Shown: positions 17,062-26,886, counted from the stretch's first letter. The stretch: DNA of 64,000 bases from Microbacter sp049976245 (GCA_049976245.1 JBMFIQ010000007.1:13941-77940), one strand, 5' to 3'. The notes: a model not told the origin generated them from the letters alone. Numbers and translations are program-made.

Positions 17062-18342
17062 ATGGTTTTTAAAAAAAGAGGAATACTTGTTTTCATGCTT
17101 TTTGCAAGTCTGCATGTTGTTGCGCAGGACACACTGAAACTTTCCTTGCCTGCCGCGCGTGAATATGCTTTGAAATACAATCGCACTTTGATTGCATCGG
17201 GATTAACGCTGCGTCAGACCCAAAGTCAACTATGGGAATCGGTTTCGAAAGGATTGCCTCAGTTTTCGATTACGGGATCGTATCAGAATTACTTGGGAGC
17301 CACAGCTGATTTTCAGGGAATGCTTCTAAAGTTTGGTCAAGCCGGTTCCATGGATGCACAGGTGAATCAAATGGTGTTTAACGCCGGCTTTTGGGTAGGG
17401 TTGAAGTTGGCCAAGCTCAATGAAGAAATGGCAAAAACCAATCGCAGAAAGAGTGAACAAGATGTGATTCAACAAGTCACATCATCCTATTATGCCATCT
17501 TGGTCGGTCAAAAATTGGGAACGTTGTTGCAGCAAAGCAAACAAAATCTTCAGGATGTGCTGATCAAAACGCAGGCCATGGTACAAGCCGGTGCGGCAAC
17601 TCAAACCGATGCCGATCAGATAGAAGTTCAACTGGCTTCGACGGAAGATATGATTAAATCGAATGAGCGGCAGGTGGAATTGGGCTACAACATGCTTCGC
17701 ATTCAAATGGGAATACCTGCTGCAACAGTATTGATTCTCAAAGATTCGTTGTCGGAATACTTGAACGATCAACAAAGTTATGCTTTGTTATTGCAAAAAT
17801 TTGCGGTTAATACAAATCCGTCGTTTTTATTGTCGCAAAAACAGGTGGAAATCGCACACCAGCAGCTTCGGCAAACTCAGGCGTCATGGCTGCCATCTAT
17901 ATCGGTTTTTTACGATTACACTTATAAATACATTAAACCGCAATTTGATTTAACGCCCAAAAGTTATGTTGGACTGCAAGCATCGTGGCCTTTGTTTTCC
18001 AGCGGAGGAACATTGTCGCGCATCCATCAGGCTAAATTACAAATTAAAATCAATCAAAATAACTTGGCTGCATTAACCGATCAACTCGAAGTACAGGATC
18101 AACAAGCACGGTTCAATTTACGCAACGCCATGGACAATTTACAAACTCAAACCCGCAGTTTAGACGTTGCGCATCGGGTGTTTAACGATGTTGTGCGAAA
18201 ACATGACCACGGCATGGCAAGCAGTTTGGATGTGACCAACGCTTCGTCCAATCTCATTCAGGTGGAAACGAACTACGTCAACGCCATGTATAACGTGTTG
18301 GTTGATCAATTGCAAATTGAAATGTTGTTAAACAAGTTTTGA
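17062..18342 (+). CDS. TolC family outer-membrane efflux protein of the RND system
   Basis: A 426-residue outer-membrane channel. The signal peptide (MVFKKRG...HVVAQ) is followed by two homologous alpha-helical repeats rich in Gln, Asn, Leu and Ala (about 25-220 and 235-426), the outer efflux protein pattern. It would form the trimeric exit duct for the RND pump encoded downstream. It starts 44 bases after tetR. A perfect 12-base palindrome CGAAACGTTTCG lies three bases past its stop codon; the purpose of this is unknown. Confidence 0.9.
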   Translation: MVFKKRGILVFMLFASLHVVAQDTLKLSLPAAREYALKYNRTLIASGLTLRQTQSQLWESVSKGLPQFSITGSYQNYLGATADFQGMLLKFGQAGSMDAQVNQMVFNAGFWVGLKLAKLNEEMAKTNRRKSEQDVIQQVTSSYYAILVGQKLGTLLQQSKQNLQDVLIKTQAMVQAGAATQTDADQIEVQLASTEDMIKSNERQVELGYNMLRIQMGIPAATVLILKDSLSEYLNDQQSYALLLQKFAVNTNPSFLLSQKQVEIAHQQLRQTQASWLPSISVFYDYTYKYIKPQFDLTPKSYVGLQASWPLFSSGGTLSRIHQAKLQIKINQNNLAALTDQLEVQDQQARFNLRNAMDNLQTQTRSLDVAHRVFNDVVRKHDHGMASSLDVTNASSNLIQVETNYVNAMYNVLVDQLQIEMLLNKF

Positions 18343-18561
18343 GTCGAAACGTTTCGGCATGTACAGTTAAAAACAAGCGATGCAAACGAAGAAACATGTC
18401 GAATGTTCATTCTATAAACCAGTTTGATCAAATGACGCAACGTTGTTTTCAATGAACGCGTTCTGTTCCTTTGAATCAAAAATTATGATTGATGTATGGA
18501 ACAAATCTTGTTTTGTACAGGATAAGGTTCATGCTTTTTACACCAATAAAAACAGTTTAGT

Positions 18562-19596
18562 ATGACAAAAATTTCTTATTCTCTGATGTTCACGGCACTG
18601 CTGACGATAGCCGCAGGATGTTCAAAAAGCACTCAACAAAAGTCATCCAATGTGGTTCAGAACGTTGAAGTGATGACTTTAAAAAAACAAATGATTGAAA
18701 AAACGCTTGAGTTTCCATCTGTATTGGAAAGTAAAGAAGAGGTCAATTTGGTGCCGGCGCAGCCTGCAAAGATTGATCAGATCCTGGTAAAGATTGGAGA
18801 TCATGTCAAACAGGGACAATTGGTTGTCAAAATGGATCCCACACAGCTTATAACGGCACAAATTCAGTTTAACAACCTTGAAAAAGATATGGAGCGTGTT
18901 GAAGCGTTGCGTAAATCGGGGACTATTACGCAGCAATCTTATGATCAGACCCGCTCACAGTACGATTTAAATAAAACCAACCTCAAATACATGGAGAAGA
19001 ATGTGAATTTACGTTCGCCCATTTCGGGTGTGGTCACTGCAAAAAATTACGAAGATCAAGAAATGTATTCGGGTTCGCCGGTTGGACAGAGCGGTAAGGC
19101 GGCCATCATTACCATTGATCAACTGAATCCGTTGAAAGTGTTGGTTGACATCCCCGAATCTTATCTTCCTCAACTTTCGGTCGGAATGAAAGTTTCCATT
19201 TCAACCGATGTATTTCCCAATAAAACTTTCCCGGCTCACATCATTCGCATCTATCCTACGATTGATCAATCTACCTTGTCGGTAAAAACGGAAGTAGATG
19301 TTCTCAATGGTCAGGAACTGCTGCGTCCTGGCATGTTTTGCAGGGTGACCATCGATTTGGGGAAGGTCAATGCATTGGTAGTCCCATATCAAGCTGTTCT
19401 TAAGTTGCAGGGATCGGACGAACGGTATGTCTTTCTTAATCAAAACGGTCGCTCCAAACGTGTGATTGTCAAGTTAGGTAAGCGATTTAACGATCAAACC
19501 GAGATCATTTCCGATCAAATCAAAGAAGGAGACCAATTGGTTGTGGTTGGTCAAAATCGACTCATCGGAGGCGATTCGTTACACATCGTTCATTAA
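18562..19596 (+). CDS. RND efflux periplasmic adaptor (membrane fusion lipoprotein)
   Basis: A 344-residue adaptor joining the inner-membrane pump to the TolC channel. The signal peptide ends in the lipobox AAGC (Cys20), so it is lipid-anchored. Next come a biotinyl-lipoyl half (IDQILVKIGDHVKQGQLVVK region, about 70-95), a short coiled-coil hairpin (about 98-140), the second lipoyl half (LRSPISGVV), a beta-barrel domain (about 180-260) and a membrane-proximal domain. A 219-base gap separates it from the tolC gene; the gap shows no gene. Confidence 0.92.
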   Translation: MTKISYSLMFTALLTIAAGCSKSTQQKSSNVVQNVEVMTLKKQMIEKTLEFPSVLESKEEVNLVPAQPAKIDQILVKIGDHVKQGQLVVKMDPTQLITAQIQFNNLEKDMERVEALRKSGTITQQSYDQTRSQYDLNKTNLKYMEKNVNLRSPISGVVTAKNYEDQEMYSGSPVGQSGKAAIITIDQLNPLKVLVDIPESYLPQLSVGMKVSISTDVFPNKTFPAHIIRIYPTIDQSTLSVKTEVDVLNGQELLRPGMFCRVTIDLGKVNALVVPYQAVLKLQGSDERYVFLNQNGRSKRVIVKLGKRFNDQTEIISDQIKEGDQLVVVGQNRLIGGDSLHIVH

Positions 19597-19629
19597 CAAA
19601 TGCTTAATTTCTTTTGAAACGATTCCTTT

Positions 19630-22600
19630 ATGAGTATTTATAAATCATCAGTAAACAATCCGATCACCACGATGATGATCTTTACGGGGATCATCATTTT
19701 TGGATTGTATTCGTTAACGCGCCTTCCGATCGACTTTTATCCGAAAATGGATTTGCCGATGATTTCGGTAGTGACCACTTACAACGGCGCGAACGCTTCG
19801 GACATTGAAACCAACATTACCAAGCCTTTGGAAGATGCCTTAAACAGCATTGAGGGACTAAAAACGCTGACTTCCACGTCGCAGGATAATCTTTCGGTCA
19901 TTACTATGGAGTTTGAATGGGGAACCAATCTGGATGAGTCCATGAATGATGTGCGAACGGCTATTGACGGCGTTTATCCCAATTTGCCTGACGGATGTCA
20001 ACGGCCTGCCGTCATTAAATTCAGCACCAGCATGATGCCGATTTTGATGTATTCGGTGACGGCGCAGGAAAGTTACCCCGGTTTGTCAAAAATCATCAAC
20101 GATAAGATTGTCAATCCATTGAATCGTATCGATGGCGTTGGTTCGGTAACCATGAACGGTGCTCCACAACGAACCATTTATGTGGATGTGGATAAAAATA
20201 AATTGGCTGCTTATCATTTGAGCATTGAACAAGTGGGAAATGCCATTGGGGTGCGCAATGTGAACACACCATCGGGAGATATTAAAATGGGAACGATGGA
20301 TTATCAATTGCGCATCGAAGGACAATTTAAGGAGAGTAATGAGATTCGCAATGTGGTGGTAGCCACTCAAAATGGTGCTCAAATCTTGGTCAAAGATTTG
20401 GCTACAGTGCGCGATACGTTGAAAGATGCTACCATGATTACCAAAGAAAACGGTAAAAACGGCATTCAACTCATGGTGTTGAAGCAATCGGGAGCCAATA
20501 CCGTTTCGGTAGCTAACGATGTGAAAGCCATGATGAAACAAATTGTCAAGACATTGCCTTCCGATGTCGAAGTGAAAGAAGTGTTCAATTCAGCCTCTTT
20601 CATTCAAGGGTCAGTGACCAATTTGTCGGATGCATTGCTTTTTGCTTTGATATTTGTGGCAGGCGTTGTGTTCTTCTTTTTAGGCCGATGGCGAGCCACG
20701 TTTATCGTCTTGTTAACCATTCCGGTTTCGCTTATCACAGCGCTTATTTATCTGTCCTTAACCGGCAATTCATTGAACATCATTTCGTTGTCATCTCTTT
20801 CCATTGCCATTGGGATGGTTGTTGACGATGCCATTGTGGTGTTGGAAAACATTACCAAACACATTGAGCGAGGTACCAGTCCGCGTGATGCTGCTATTTA
20901 TGCGACAAACGAAGTGTGGTTGGCTGTTATTGTGACAACGATGGTGGTGGTGGCGGTCTTTTTGCCGTTGACCTTCATCAGCGGAATCACAGGGGTGATG
21001 TTTAACCAATTGGGTTGGATTGTCTCCATAACAGTGGTTACTTCCACGTTGGCAGCCATTACCATTACACCGATGTTGTCGTCGCGGTTGTTGAAGTTGA
21101 AAGAACACTCAGAACAGTCGGTTTCCCGTTTCAGTTGGGATCACACCGTCGGGAAATGGCTTGAACGCTTGGATCATCGATATGAACGTACGCTCCATTG
21201 GTCTTTGGGACATAAAAAATGGGTCTTGGGTGGAGCCGTGCTCATTTTAGGAATATCGGTCTTTTTAGCTCAATTTATTGGGACGGAGTTTCTGCCAAAT
21301 TCCGATCAGAGCCGCTTGCAGATAACGGCTCAGCTGGCTCCGGGAACGCGCGTGGAAGTCACTTCGCAAACAGCCCGAAAGATTGAACAGATTCTGGCTC
21401 AAAAAGCGCCTGAAGTGGAATTGGTCACCACAGCCGTGGGTGCTAATGATCAAGGAGGAATTGCTGCAATCTTCAATTCATCAGCCGGCAGCAACATCAT
21501 CAACATGACTGTGCGTCTAAAACCCATTGAGGATCGCAAACGTTCCGATGTGCAAATTGCCGATGCCATTCGGCCTTACATTGCTCAAATGCCTGAAGTG
21601 ATCAATTATCACATTGCCACGGGAGGAATTTCTTTTGGGACTTCTTCCACGTTCGATATTGAAATTTACGGATATGATTTTAATGAAACCAATCGATTGG
21701 CAAAGCAAATAAAACAGTCAGTGGAAGGATTGGAAGGTGTTCGCGATGTTCAGATCAGTCGAAAGGATGATCAACCTGAACTCGAAATTTCGTTGGATCG
21801 GCAGAAATTAGCCATGTACGGATTAACCAACGTGGGGGTTTCCACCATGATTCATGATTTTGTTAATGGAATGACAGCCAGTAAGTTTCATGAAGAAGGA
21901 GATGAATACGACATTATTGTTCGACTGAAGGGAGATGCCCGAAATTCTATCACCGCATTGCAGGAAATGCTCATTCCGACGCCACAGGGTCAAAATGTTG
22001 CTTTGAAAGAATTGGGAACCATTACTGAATATTGGGCACCGCCAAACATTGATCACAAAGCCAAGCAACGGATTGTGACGGTTTCCATTACGCCGGTTAA
22101 TGTCTCTTTGGATAAATTGGCTACGGAAGTGAAGGGTGTGATTGCAAAATTGAATGTTCCATCGGATGTGCAAATTGTGTTGGGCGGGATGTACAAAGAT
22201 CAACAGGATTCATTCAGGGATTTGGGTTTGTTGCTTGTTTTAGTCATCTTGTTGGTATTCATTGTGATGGCATCACAGTTTGAGTCGTTTTCCAAACCTT
22301 TTGCCATCATGTTTTCCATTCCGTTTGCCTTCACCGGGGTCATTCTTGCTTTGTTGATCACCGGAACAAACTTGGGGATGATTGCGGCATTGGGATCGGT
22401 GCTGCTGGTGGGAATTGTGGTCAAAAACGGTATTGTGATGGTCGATTTTATCAATTTGCTTCGTGACAGAGGATTGGCATTGAACGAAGCCATTGAAAAA
22501 GGAGGACGTTCGCGTTTGCGTCCCGTATTGATGACTGCTTCGGCCACTTTCTTAGGAATGGTTCCGATGGCTTTAAGCGTTGGTGATGGAGCTGAAACCT

Positions 22601-22770
22601 GGACTCCAATGGGAATCACGGTTATTGGAGGATTGATTTTTTCAACGCTTGTGACTTTGATTATTGTACCAGTCATGTACGCCATTCTGTCAAAACGCGG
22701 CGAGCGGGACAAAGAATCGTTGGTCAGAAAAGAATTCCATTTTATGGACGATTTATTGGATAAAGATTAA
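19630..22770 (+). CDS. RND efflux pump, HAE1/AcrB type
   Basis: A 1046-residue proton-driven inner-membrane exporter. The usual layout is visible: TM1 at residues about 10-30, a large periplasmic loop, TM2-6 (about 335-480), TM7 near 535, a second large loop, and TM8-12 (about 865-1025). The proton-relay aspartates are present as the Asp pair in GMVVDDAIVVLEN in TM4. The sequence class points to the hydrophobe/drug exporters (HAE1) rather than heavy-metal CusA. Starts 33 bases after the adaptor; the three genes should make one tripartite pump. Confidence 0.95.
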   Translation: MSIYKSSVNNPITTMMIFTGIIIFGLYSLTRLPIDFYPKMDLPMISVVTTYNGANASDIETNITKPLEDALNSIEGLKTLTSTSQDNLSVITMEFEWGTNLDESMNDVRTAIDGVYPNLPDGCQRPAVIKFSTSMMPILMYSVTAQESYPGLSKIINDKIVNPLNRIDGVGSVTMNGAPQRTIYVDVDKNKLAAYHLSIEQVGNAIGVRNVNTPSGDIKMGTMDYQLRIEGQFKESNEIRNVVVATQNGAQILVKDLATVRDTLKDATMITKENGKNGIQLMVLKQSGANTVSVANDVKAMMKQIVKTLPSDVEVKEVFNSASFIQGSVTNLSDALLFALIFVAGVVFFFLGRWRATFIVLLTIPVSLITALIYLSLTGNSLNIISLSSLSIAIGMVVDDAIVVLENITKHIERGTSPRDAAIYATNEVWLAVIVTTMVVVAVFLPLTFISGITGVMFNQLGWIVSITVVTSTLAAITITPMLSSRLLKLKEHSEQSVSRFSWDHTVGKWLERLDHRYERTLHWSLGHKKWVLGGAVLILGISVFLAQFIGTEFLPNSDQSRLQITAQLAPGTRVEVTSQTARKIEQILAQKAPEVELVTTAVGANDQGGIAAIFNSSAGSNIINMTVRLKPIEDRKRSDVQIADAIRPYIAQMPEVINYHIATGGISFGTSSTFDIEIYGYDFNETNRLAKQIKQSVEGLEGVRDVQISRKDDQPELEISLDRQKLAMYGLTNVGVSTMIHDFVNGMTASKFHEEGDEYDIIVRLKGDARNSITALQEMLIPTPQGQNVALKELGTITEYWAPPNIDHKAKQRIVTVSITPVNVSLDKLATEVKGVIAKLNVPSDVQIVLGGMYKDQQDSFRDLGLLLVLVILLVFIVMASQFESFSKPFAIMFSIPFAFTGVILALLITGTNLGMIAALGSVLLVGIVVKNGIVMVDFINLLRDRGLALNEAIEKGGRSRLRPVLMTASATFLGMVPMALSVGDGAETWTPMGITVIGGLIFSTLVTLIIVPVMYAILSKRGERDKESLVRKEFHFMDDLLDKD

Positions 22771-22869
22771 ACCACATGAGTTTTTCTTGGAAAGAATTAA
22801 AAATGAATAAAAAAATGATGTTGTGCGAATGAAAGTTTCGTCTGATCATTACAATTAAAATCATTAACG

Positions 22870-22956
22870 AATGAAACGAGCCAATAAAAAACCTATGTTC
22901 AGGAGAGTGATCCTTTGGCGAGTTCCATACGACCTTTAAAAATCAACCATTTACGT
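22870..22956 (+). repeat. Structured dispersed repeat, copy D (upstream of the PII-like gene)
   Basis: Starts GAATGAAACGAGCC, contains the apical hairpin CCT-ATGTTC-AGG (compensatory to CTT/AAG in other copies) and the right arm GGCGAGTTCCATAC, then a tail with TTTAAAAATCAA shared with copy E. It ends at the ATG at 22957. The 14 in-frame codons before that ATG belong to the repeat, not to the protein. Confidence 0.85.
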
Positions 22957-23250
22957 ATGAAAGCAGTATATATTGTTTTTAATCAGTCAAATACTGAACG
23001 GGTAAAGTTTATGCTCGATAAATTGTCGGTTCGTGGTTACAGTTGGTGGGCCGATGTTCAGGGGCAGGGATCGGTCAGTGGAACTCCACATTTTGGAACG
23101 CATACCTGGCCTGAAATGAATTCGGCGGTTCTTGCCGTTGTGGACGAAGCGAAGGTCCCTCTCATTTTGCAAGCCGTCAAAAGAATTGATGAGATAAACC
23201 TCGAGGTTGGCATTCGTGCTTTTGTCTGGAACATCGAAGAGGTTTATTGA
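22957..23250 (+). CDS. Small PII-like protein linked to the RND pump
   Basis: A 97-residue cytoplasmic protein that I place tentatively in the PII/CutA-like ferredoxin-fold superfamily. An initial beta strand (KAVYIVFN) is followed by a helix and a Trp/Gly-rich loop (YSWWADVQGQGSV), then the segment TWPEMNSAVLAVV, a second helix and a closing strand. PII-like genes often sit beside transporters and bind small ligands to gate them. Here the gene lies 186 bases after the RND pump on the same strand. Function is inference. The start is set at 22957, directly after the repeat. Confidence 0.55.
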   Translation: MKAVYIVFNQSNTERVKFMLDKLSVRGYSWWADVQGQGSVSGTPHFGTHTWPEMNSAVLAVVDEAKVPLILQAVKRIDEINLEVGIRAFVWNIEEVY

Positions 23251-23294
23251 GATTGAAACAGGATAAATTCCGGCATTTTAACTTGAAAAATAAA

Positions 23295-23331
23295 AGAGGC
23301 TGTCAGCGTGCGATCACGCCGACAGCCTCTT
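23295..23331 (-). terminator. Terminator of clpB
   Basis: AAGAGGCTGTC pairs with GACAGCCTCTT over 11 bases, with an inner GCGTG/CACGC stem. The T run lies on the minus strand (CCTCTTTTATTTTTC), so it mainly serves clpB. Confidence 0.8.
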
Positions 23332-23349
23332 GGGTTTATATCAGGAAGT

Positions 23350-25938
23350 TCAATTGCCGAATGTCAGAACGCCGTTTTGTGCGTCGATCACGATGGGCTT
23401 ATTTCGATCGATGGTTTGGGCGATAAGCCGTTTGCTCAATTCATTCAGCACATTACGTTGGATGACCCGTTTAACCGGTCGTGCACCAAACTGAGGATCA
23501 AAGCCTTCTTTGGCAATTTCCGTCAAGGCAGCTTCGGTAAGTTCAAGGGTCACACCATTGGCTTTCAATTGAGCTTGAATCCGTTCAATCTGCAATTTGA
23601 CAATTTGTTTAATCTCTTGCTCGTTCAACGGAGCAAACATCACCAATTCATCTACACGATTTAGAAATTCTGGTCGGATGGTTTGTTTTAGCATCTCAAA
23701 CACTTCATTTTTGGTTCGTTCAATGATCTCTTCGCGATTGAAGGCCGTCATTCGGGCAAAATTTTCACGAATGAGGTTAGATCCCAAATTGGAAGTCATG
23801 ATGATGATAGTATTTTTGAAATTTACCGTTCTTCCTTTGTTGTCGGTTAACCTTCCATCGTCAAGCACCTGCAACAAAACGTTGAATACATCGGGGTGTG
23901 CTTTTTCAATTTCGTCAAACAACACCACCGAATAGGGTTTTCGACGAATGGCTTCGGTCAGTTGTCCTCCTTCATCGTATCCCACGTAGCCGGGAGGCGA
24001 TCCAATCAAGCGGGTTACCGAAAATTTTTCTTGATATTCCGACATGTCGATGCGGGTCATCATGTTTTCATCGTCAAACAGGAATTCGGCTAAGGCTTTG
24101 GCCAGCTCTGTTTTGCCCACACCGGTGGTTCCCAAAAAGATGAACGATCCGATGGGACGTTTTGGGTCACTCAATCCGGCACGGCTGCGTCGCACGGCGT
24201 CAGCAACTACCTGAATGGCCTCGTCTTGTCCAATGACGCGTTGATGGAGCTCTTCTTCGAGATGCAACAGCTTGTCCTTTTCGGCCTGCAACATCTTGCT
24301 GACGGGAATTCCGGTCCAACGAGAAACCACGTCGGCAATGTCTTCGGCGTCCACTTCTTCTTTGATCATGGGCGAATTAGCTTGGAGACTTTTCAGTTTT
24401 TCCATATTTTCAGCGTTGATGCGCTCCAATTCTTTGATTTTACCGTACCGAATTTCGGCTACTTTGCCGTAATCGCCTTCTCGTTCTGCTTTGTCGGCTT
24501 CAAACTTCAGGTTCTCAATTTCAATTTTGGCTTGTTGGATGCGATTCATCACCTCTTTTTCCGACATCCATTTGGCTTTGCTTTGGTTTTCCTGTTCTTT
24601 GAGTTCGGCAATTTCACGGCTTAATTGTTCCAGCTTAAAGGTGTCGTTTTCACGTTTAATGGCTTCCCGTTCGATTTCCAGTTGTTTAATTCTGCGCGAT
24701 ATTTCATCCAGTTCTTCAGGCACCGAATCCACCTGCAGCCGTAAACGGGCAGCGGCTTCGTCCATCAGGTCAATGGCTTTGTCGGGCAGGAATCGATCGG
24801 TGATGTATCGGCTCGACAATTCCACGGCGGCAATGATGGCTTCGTCTTTGATGCGGACTTTATGATGGTTTTCGTAACGTTCTTTCAGCCCGCGAAGAAT
24901 CGAAATGGCATCAGCCTCATCGGGTTCGTTCACCATAACAATTTGGAAACGACGTTCCAGTGCCTTGTCTTTTTCGAAATATTTTTGATATTCGTTGAGC
25001 GTAGTGGCTCCAATGGCACGGAGTTCACCTCTTGCCAACGCCGGTTTCAGAATATTGGCAGCATCCATGGCGCCTTCACTTTTGCCTGCTCCCACCAGCG
25101 TATGAATTTCGTCGATGAATAAAATGATGGATCCGTCGGACTGAATCACTTCGTTGACAACCGATTTGAGTCGTTCTTCAAATTCGCCTTTGTATTTTGC
25201 GCCTGCAATCAATGCGCCCATGTCGAGCGAAAAGAGTTGTTTCGATTTCAAATTTTCAGGAACATCACCCCGTACAATGCGGTGAGCCAATCCTTCGGCA
25301 ATGGCTGTTTTGCCCGTTCCGGGTTCGCCAATCAGGATGGGATTGTTTTTGGTGCGTCGGCTGAGGATTTGTAAAACCCGCCGAATTTCTTCATCACGTC
25401 CAATGACGGGATCCAACTTGCCCGTGCGTGCACGTTCATTCAGATTGATGGCATATTTGTTCAGTGCATTGTAGGTTTCTTCGGCTGATGGATCGGTCAC
25501 TTTGTTGCCTTTGCGCAACTCCGCTATGGCCGAACGCAAAGCGGTTTCAGTCATGCCGGCGTCTTTCAACAGCGTTGAAATCTGATTCTTTTCGGTCAAT
25601 AAGGCCAACAAAATAAATTCTAACGAAACATATTGATCTCCTTCTTTGGTCGAGTAATCAATGGCTTTTTGCAATACCGCATTGGTTTCGCGACTCAAAT
25701 AGGGATCTCCTCCGGTCACTTTCGGAAAAGCGTCGATCATCTGATCAACGGTTGTACGGATCATGTTTCCGTTAAGGCCTAATTTCCCAAAGATGAAGTT
25801 GGTGACATCTTCCCCCACTTTGAGAATGGCCTTCAAAAGATGTGCTGTTTCAATGGATTGCTGATTCTTGCTTTGTGCTAAATCAATGGCTTCCTGTACA
25901 GCTTCTTGTGATTTGATTGTGAAATTATTAAAGTTCAT
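23350..25938 (-). CDS. clpB: ATP-dependent disaggregase ClpB
   Basis: A full-length 862-residue hexameric AAA+ chaperone that works with DnaK to pull apart aggregates after heat stress. It has the N-domain (about 1-145, two Clp_N repeats), NBD1 with Walker A GEPGTGKT and Walker B ILFIDEIHT, the coiled-coil M-domain (about 400-525, SRRIKQLEIEREAI region) that separates ClpB from ClpA/ClpC, and NBD2 with Walker A GTTGVGKT. There is no ClpP-binding loop signature. Single gene with its own terminator; no clear promoter box was seen upstream. Confidence 0.97.
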   Translation of the reverse strand: MNFNNFTIKSQEAVQEAIDLAQSKNQQSIETAHLLKAILKVGEDVTNFIFGKLGLNGNMIRTTVDQMIDAFPKVTGGDPYLSRETNAVLQKAIDYSTKEGDQYVSLEFILLALLTEKNQISTLLKDAGMTETALRSAIAELRKGNKVTDPSAEETYNALNKYAINLNERARTGKLDPVIGRDEEIRRVLQILSRRTKNNPILIGEPGTGKTAIAEGLAHRIVRGDVPENLKSKQLFSLDMGALIAGAKYKGEFEERLKSVVNEVIQSDGSIILFIDEIHTLVGAGKSEGAMDAANILKPALARGELRAIGATTLNEYQKYFEKDKALERRFQIVMVNEPDEADAISILRGLKERYENHHKVRIKDEAIIAAVELSSRYITDRFLPDKAIDLMDEAAARLRLQVDSVPEELDEISRRIKQLEIEREAIKRENDTFKLEQLSREIAELKEQENQSKAKWMSEKEVMNRIQQAKIEIENLKFEADKAEREGDYGKVAEIRYGKIKELERINAENMEKLKSLQANSPMIKEEVDAEDIADVVSRWTGIPVSKMLQAEKDKLLHLEEELHQRVIGQDEAIQVVADAVRRSRAGLSDPKRPIGSFIFLGTTGVGKTELAKALAEFLFDDENMMTRIDMSEYQEKFSVTRLIGSPPGYVGYDEGGQLTEAIRRKPYSVVLFDEIEKAHPDVFNVLLQVLDDGRLTDNKGRTVNFKNTIIIMTSNLGSNLIRENFARMTAFNREEIIERTKNEVFEMLKQTIRPEFLNRVDELVMFAPLNEQEIKQIVKLQIERIQAQLKANGVTLELTEAALTEIAKEGFDPQFGARPVKRVIQRNVLNELSKRLIAQTIDRNKPIVIDAQNGVLTFGN

Positions 25939-26310
25939 CGTTGTAATCGTAAATCTGTTTTGCTATTTTTTTGAACAAATTGTTTGCCAAACGGGATGAG
26001 TGATTTGATGTGTCAAAATGACGTTATTTTATGAAGATTAAATGTCATAATGACATTTTATTATTTGCAAAAAGCATCTATGAGCTTTCTGCTGAGTGAT
26101 TTTTATGAGGAAACGACGCTGTTCACATCGGTTGGATCATTGAGGAAATCATGGATCGTTATGTTTGTTGGTCTTAGGGGCAATCATATCCCTTATCAAT
26201 TTGGATTACAAGGTGTCATGTGGATCCTGAATGGTTCCAGGTCTCAATGTTATCTCAATAATTCAACTCTCGCATGTTCATTACAAGGAGCTTCTGCCCC
26301 TTAACCCTGA

Positions 26311-26361
26311 CTTACTTTTTGTCCCCGCAAGTGGGATGTTCCATTTAACACAAAAAGTAAG
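26311..26361. repeat. Inverted repeat with 11-base arms
   Basis: CTTACTTTTTG (26311-26321) and CAAAAAGTAAG (26351-26361) are perfect inverted arms with a 29-base loop. It abuts the larger hairpin at 26408-26524. Confidence 0.7.
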
Positions 26362-26407
26362 CGAATGGAACAATTCGATGTAGCGGATAATGTCAAAATT
26401 CCGTACG

Positions 26408-26524
26408 CCTCGCTTGAAAAAAGTCTGGATGAAGGCTTAAATCGTCTAACTCGCTCCTTCGTCGCTCAAACAGGGACGATTTGTTATTGCCTTCATCCCT
26501 TATTTTTCGGCTCGCCGGACGAGG
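26408..26524. repeat. Long nested hairpin element, possible MITE-like remnant
   Basis: Four successive paired blocks close one 117-base structure: CCTCG/CGAGG (26408-26412, 26520-26524), GAAAAA/TTTTTC, GGATGAAGGC/GCCTTCATCC (26427-26436, 26489-26498) and AAATCGTC/GACGATTT (26439-26446, 26475-26482). There is no coding frame. GC content is higher than in the surroundings, which suggests an acquired element. Confidence 0.6.
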
Positions 26525-26679
26525 TCAATCCCTAATCAAAGATCTTTTGTAAAAAATATTTTACTTCAACTAAAAATGCATCAATAAGATAAGTCAATCA
26601 TTTTTTTCTTTCAATGTCAAAGTTATAAGAGGCTAATTATCAAATTAAATTCATATAATCATACTTGGAAATCAAATCA

Positions 26680-26770
26680 TTATTCGCTTGCGAAAATTGA
26701 ATTAATCAATATTCATTTAAACATATTTGAGTATCATATGTTTATCCGCTTGCGAAAGTTGAATCAAATT
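26680..26770. promoter_or_regulatory. Direct repeat with TTCGCnnGCGAA-type palindromes upstream of marR
   Basis: TTATTCGCTTGCGAAAATTG (from about 26680) recurs as TTATCCGCTTGCGAAAGTTG about 62 bases later. Each unit contains a palindromic core TTCGC-TT-GCGAA (one mismatch in the second). The position before a MarR gene suggests regulator binding sites. Confidence 0.45.
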
Positions 26771-26886
26771 ATGGAATTGCACATTTCAAAGAATAAATAC
26801 GTTAAAAAAAATAAATATTTATTTGTTGTTGATTATAATGAATATTTTTGCATGGTTGTTTATGCAACTGTGATTAAAATAACTAT

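Larger units (their letters stand above)
25939..26886. other. Intergenic region with inverted-repeat element and MarR-side motifs
   Basis: About 950 bases without a supportable gene. The left part (25939-26305) is AT-rich with scattered short frames. The middle (26306-26530) holds nested inverted repeats. The right part (26620-26886) is very AT-rich and contains two copies of a motif around CGCTTGCGAAA ahead of marR. Confidence 0.5.

Noticed and set aside
22200..22712. 170-codon minus-strand frame opposite the RND pump gene
   Set aside because: Shadow of the pump coding sequence; the plus-strand protein is unmistakable.
26050..26304. 84-codon plus-strand frame upstream of the inverted-repeat element
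   Set aside because: No domain, composition unlike neighbouring genes, no promoter or start context.
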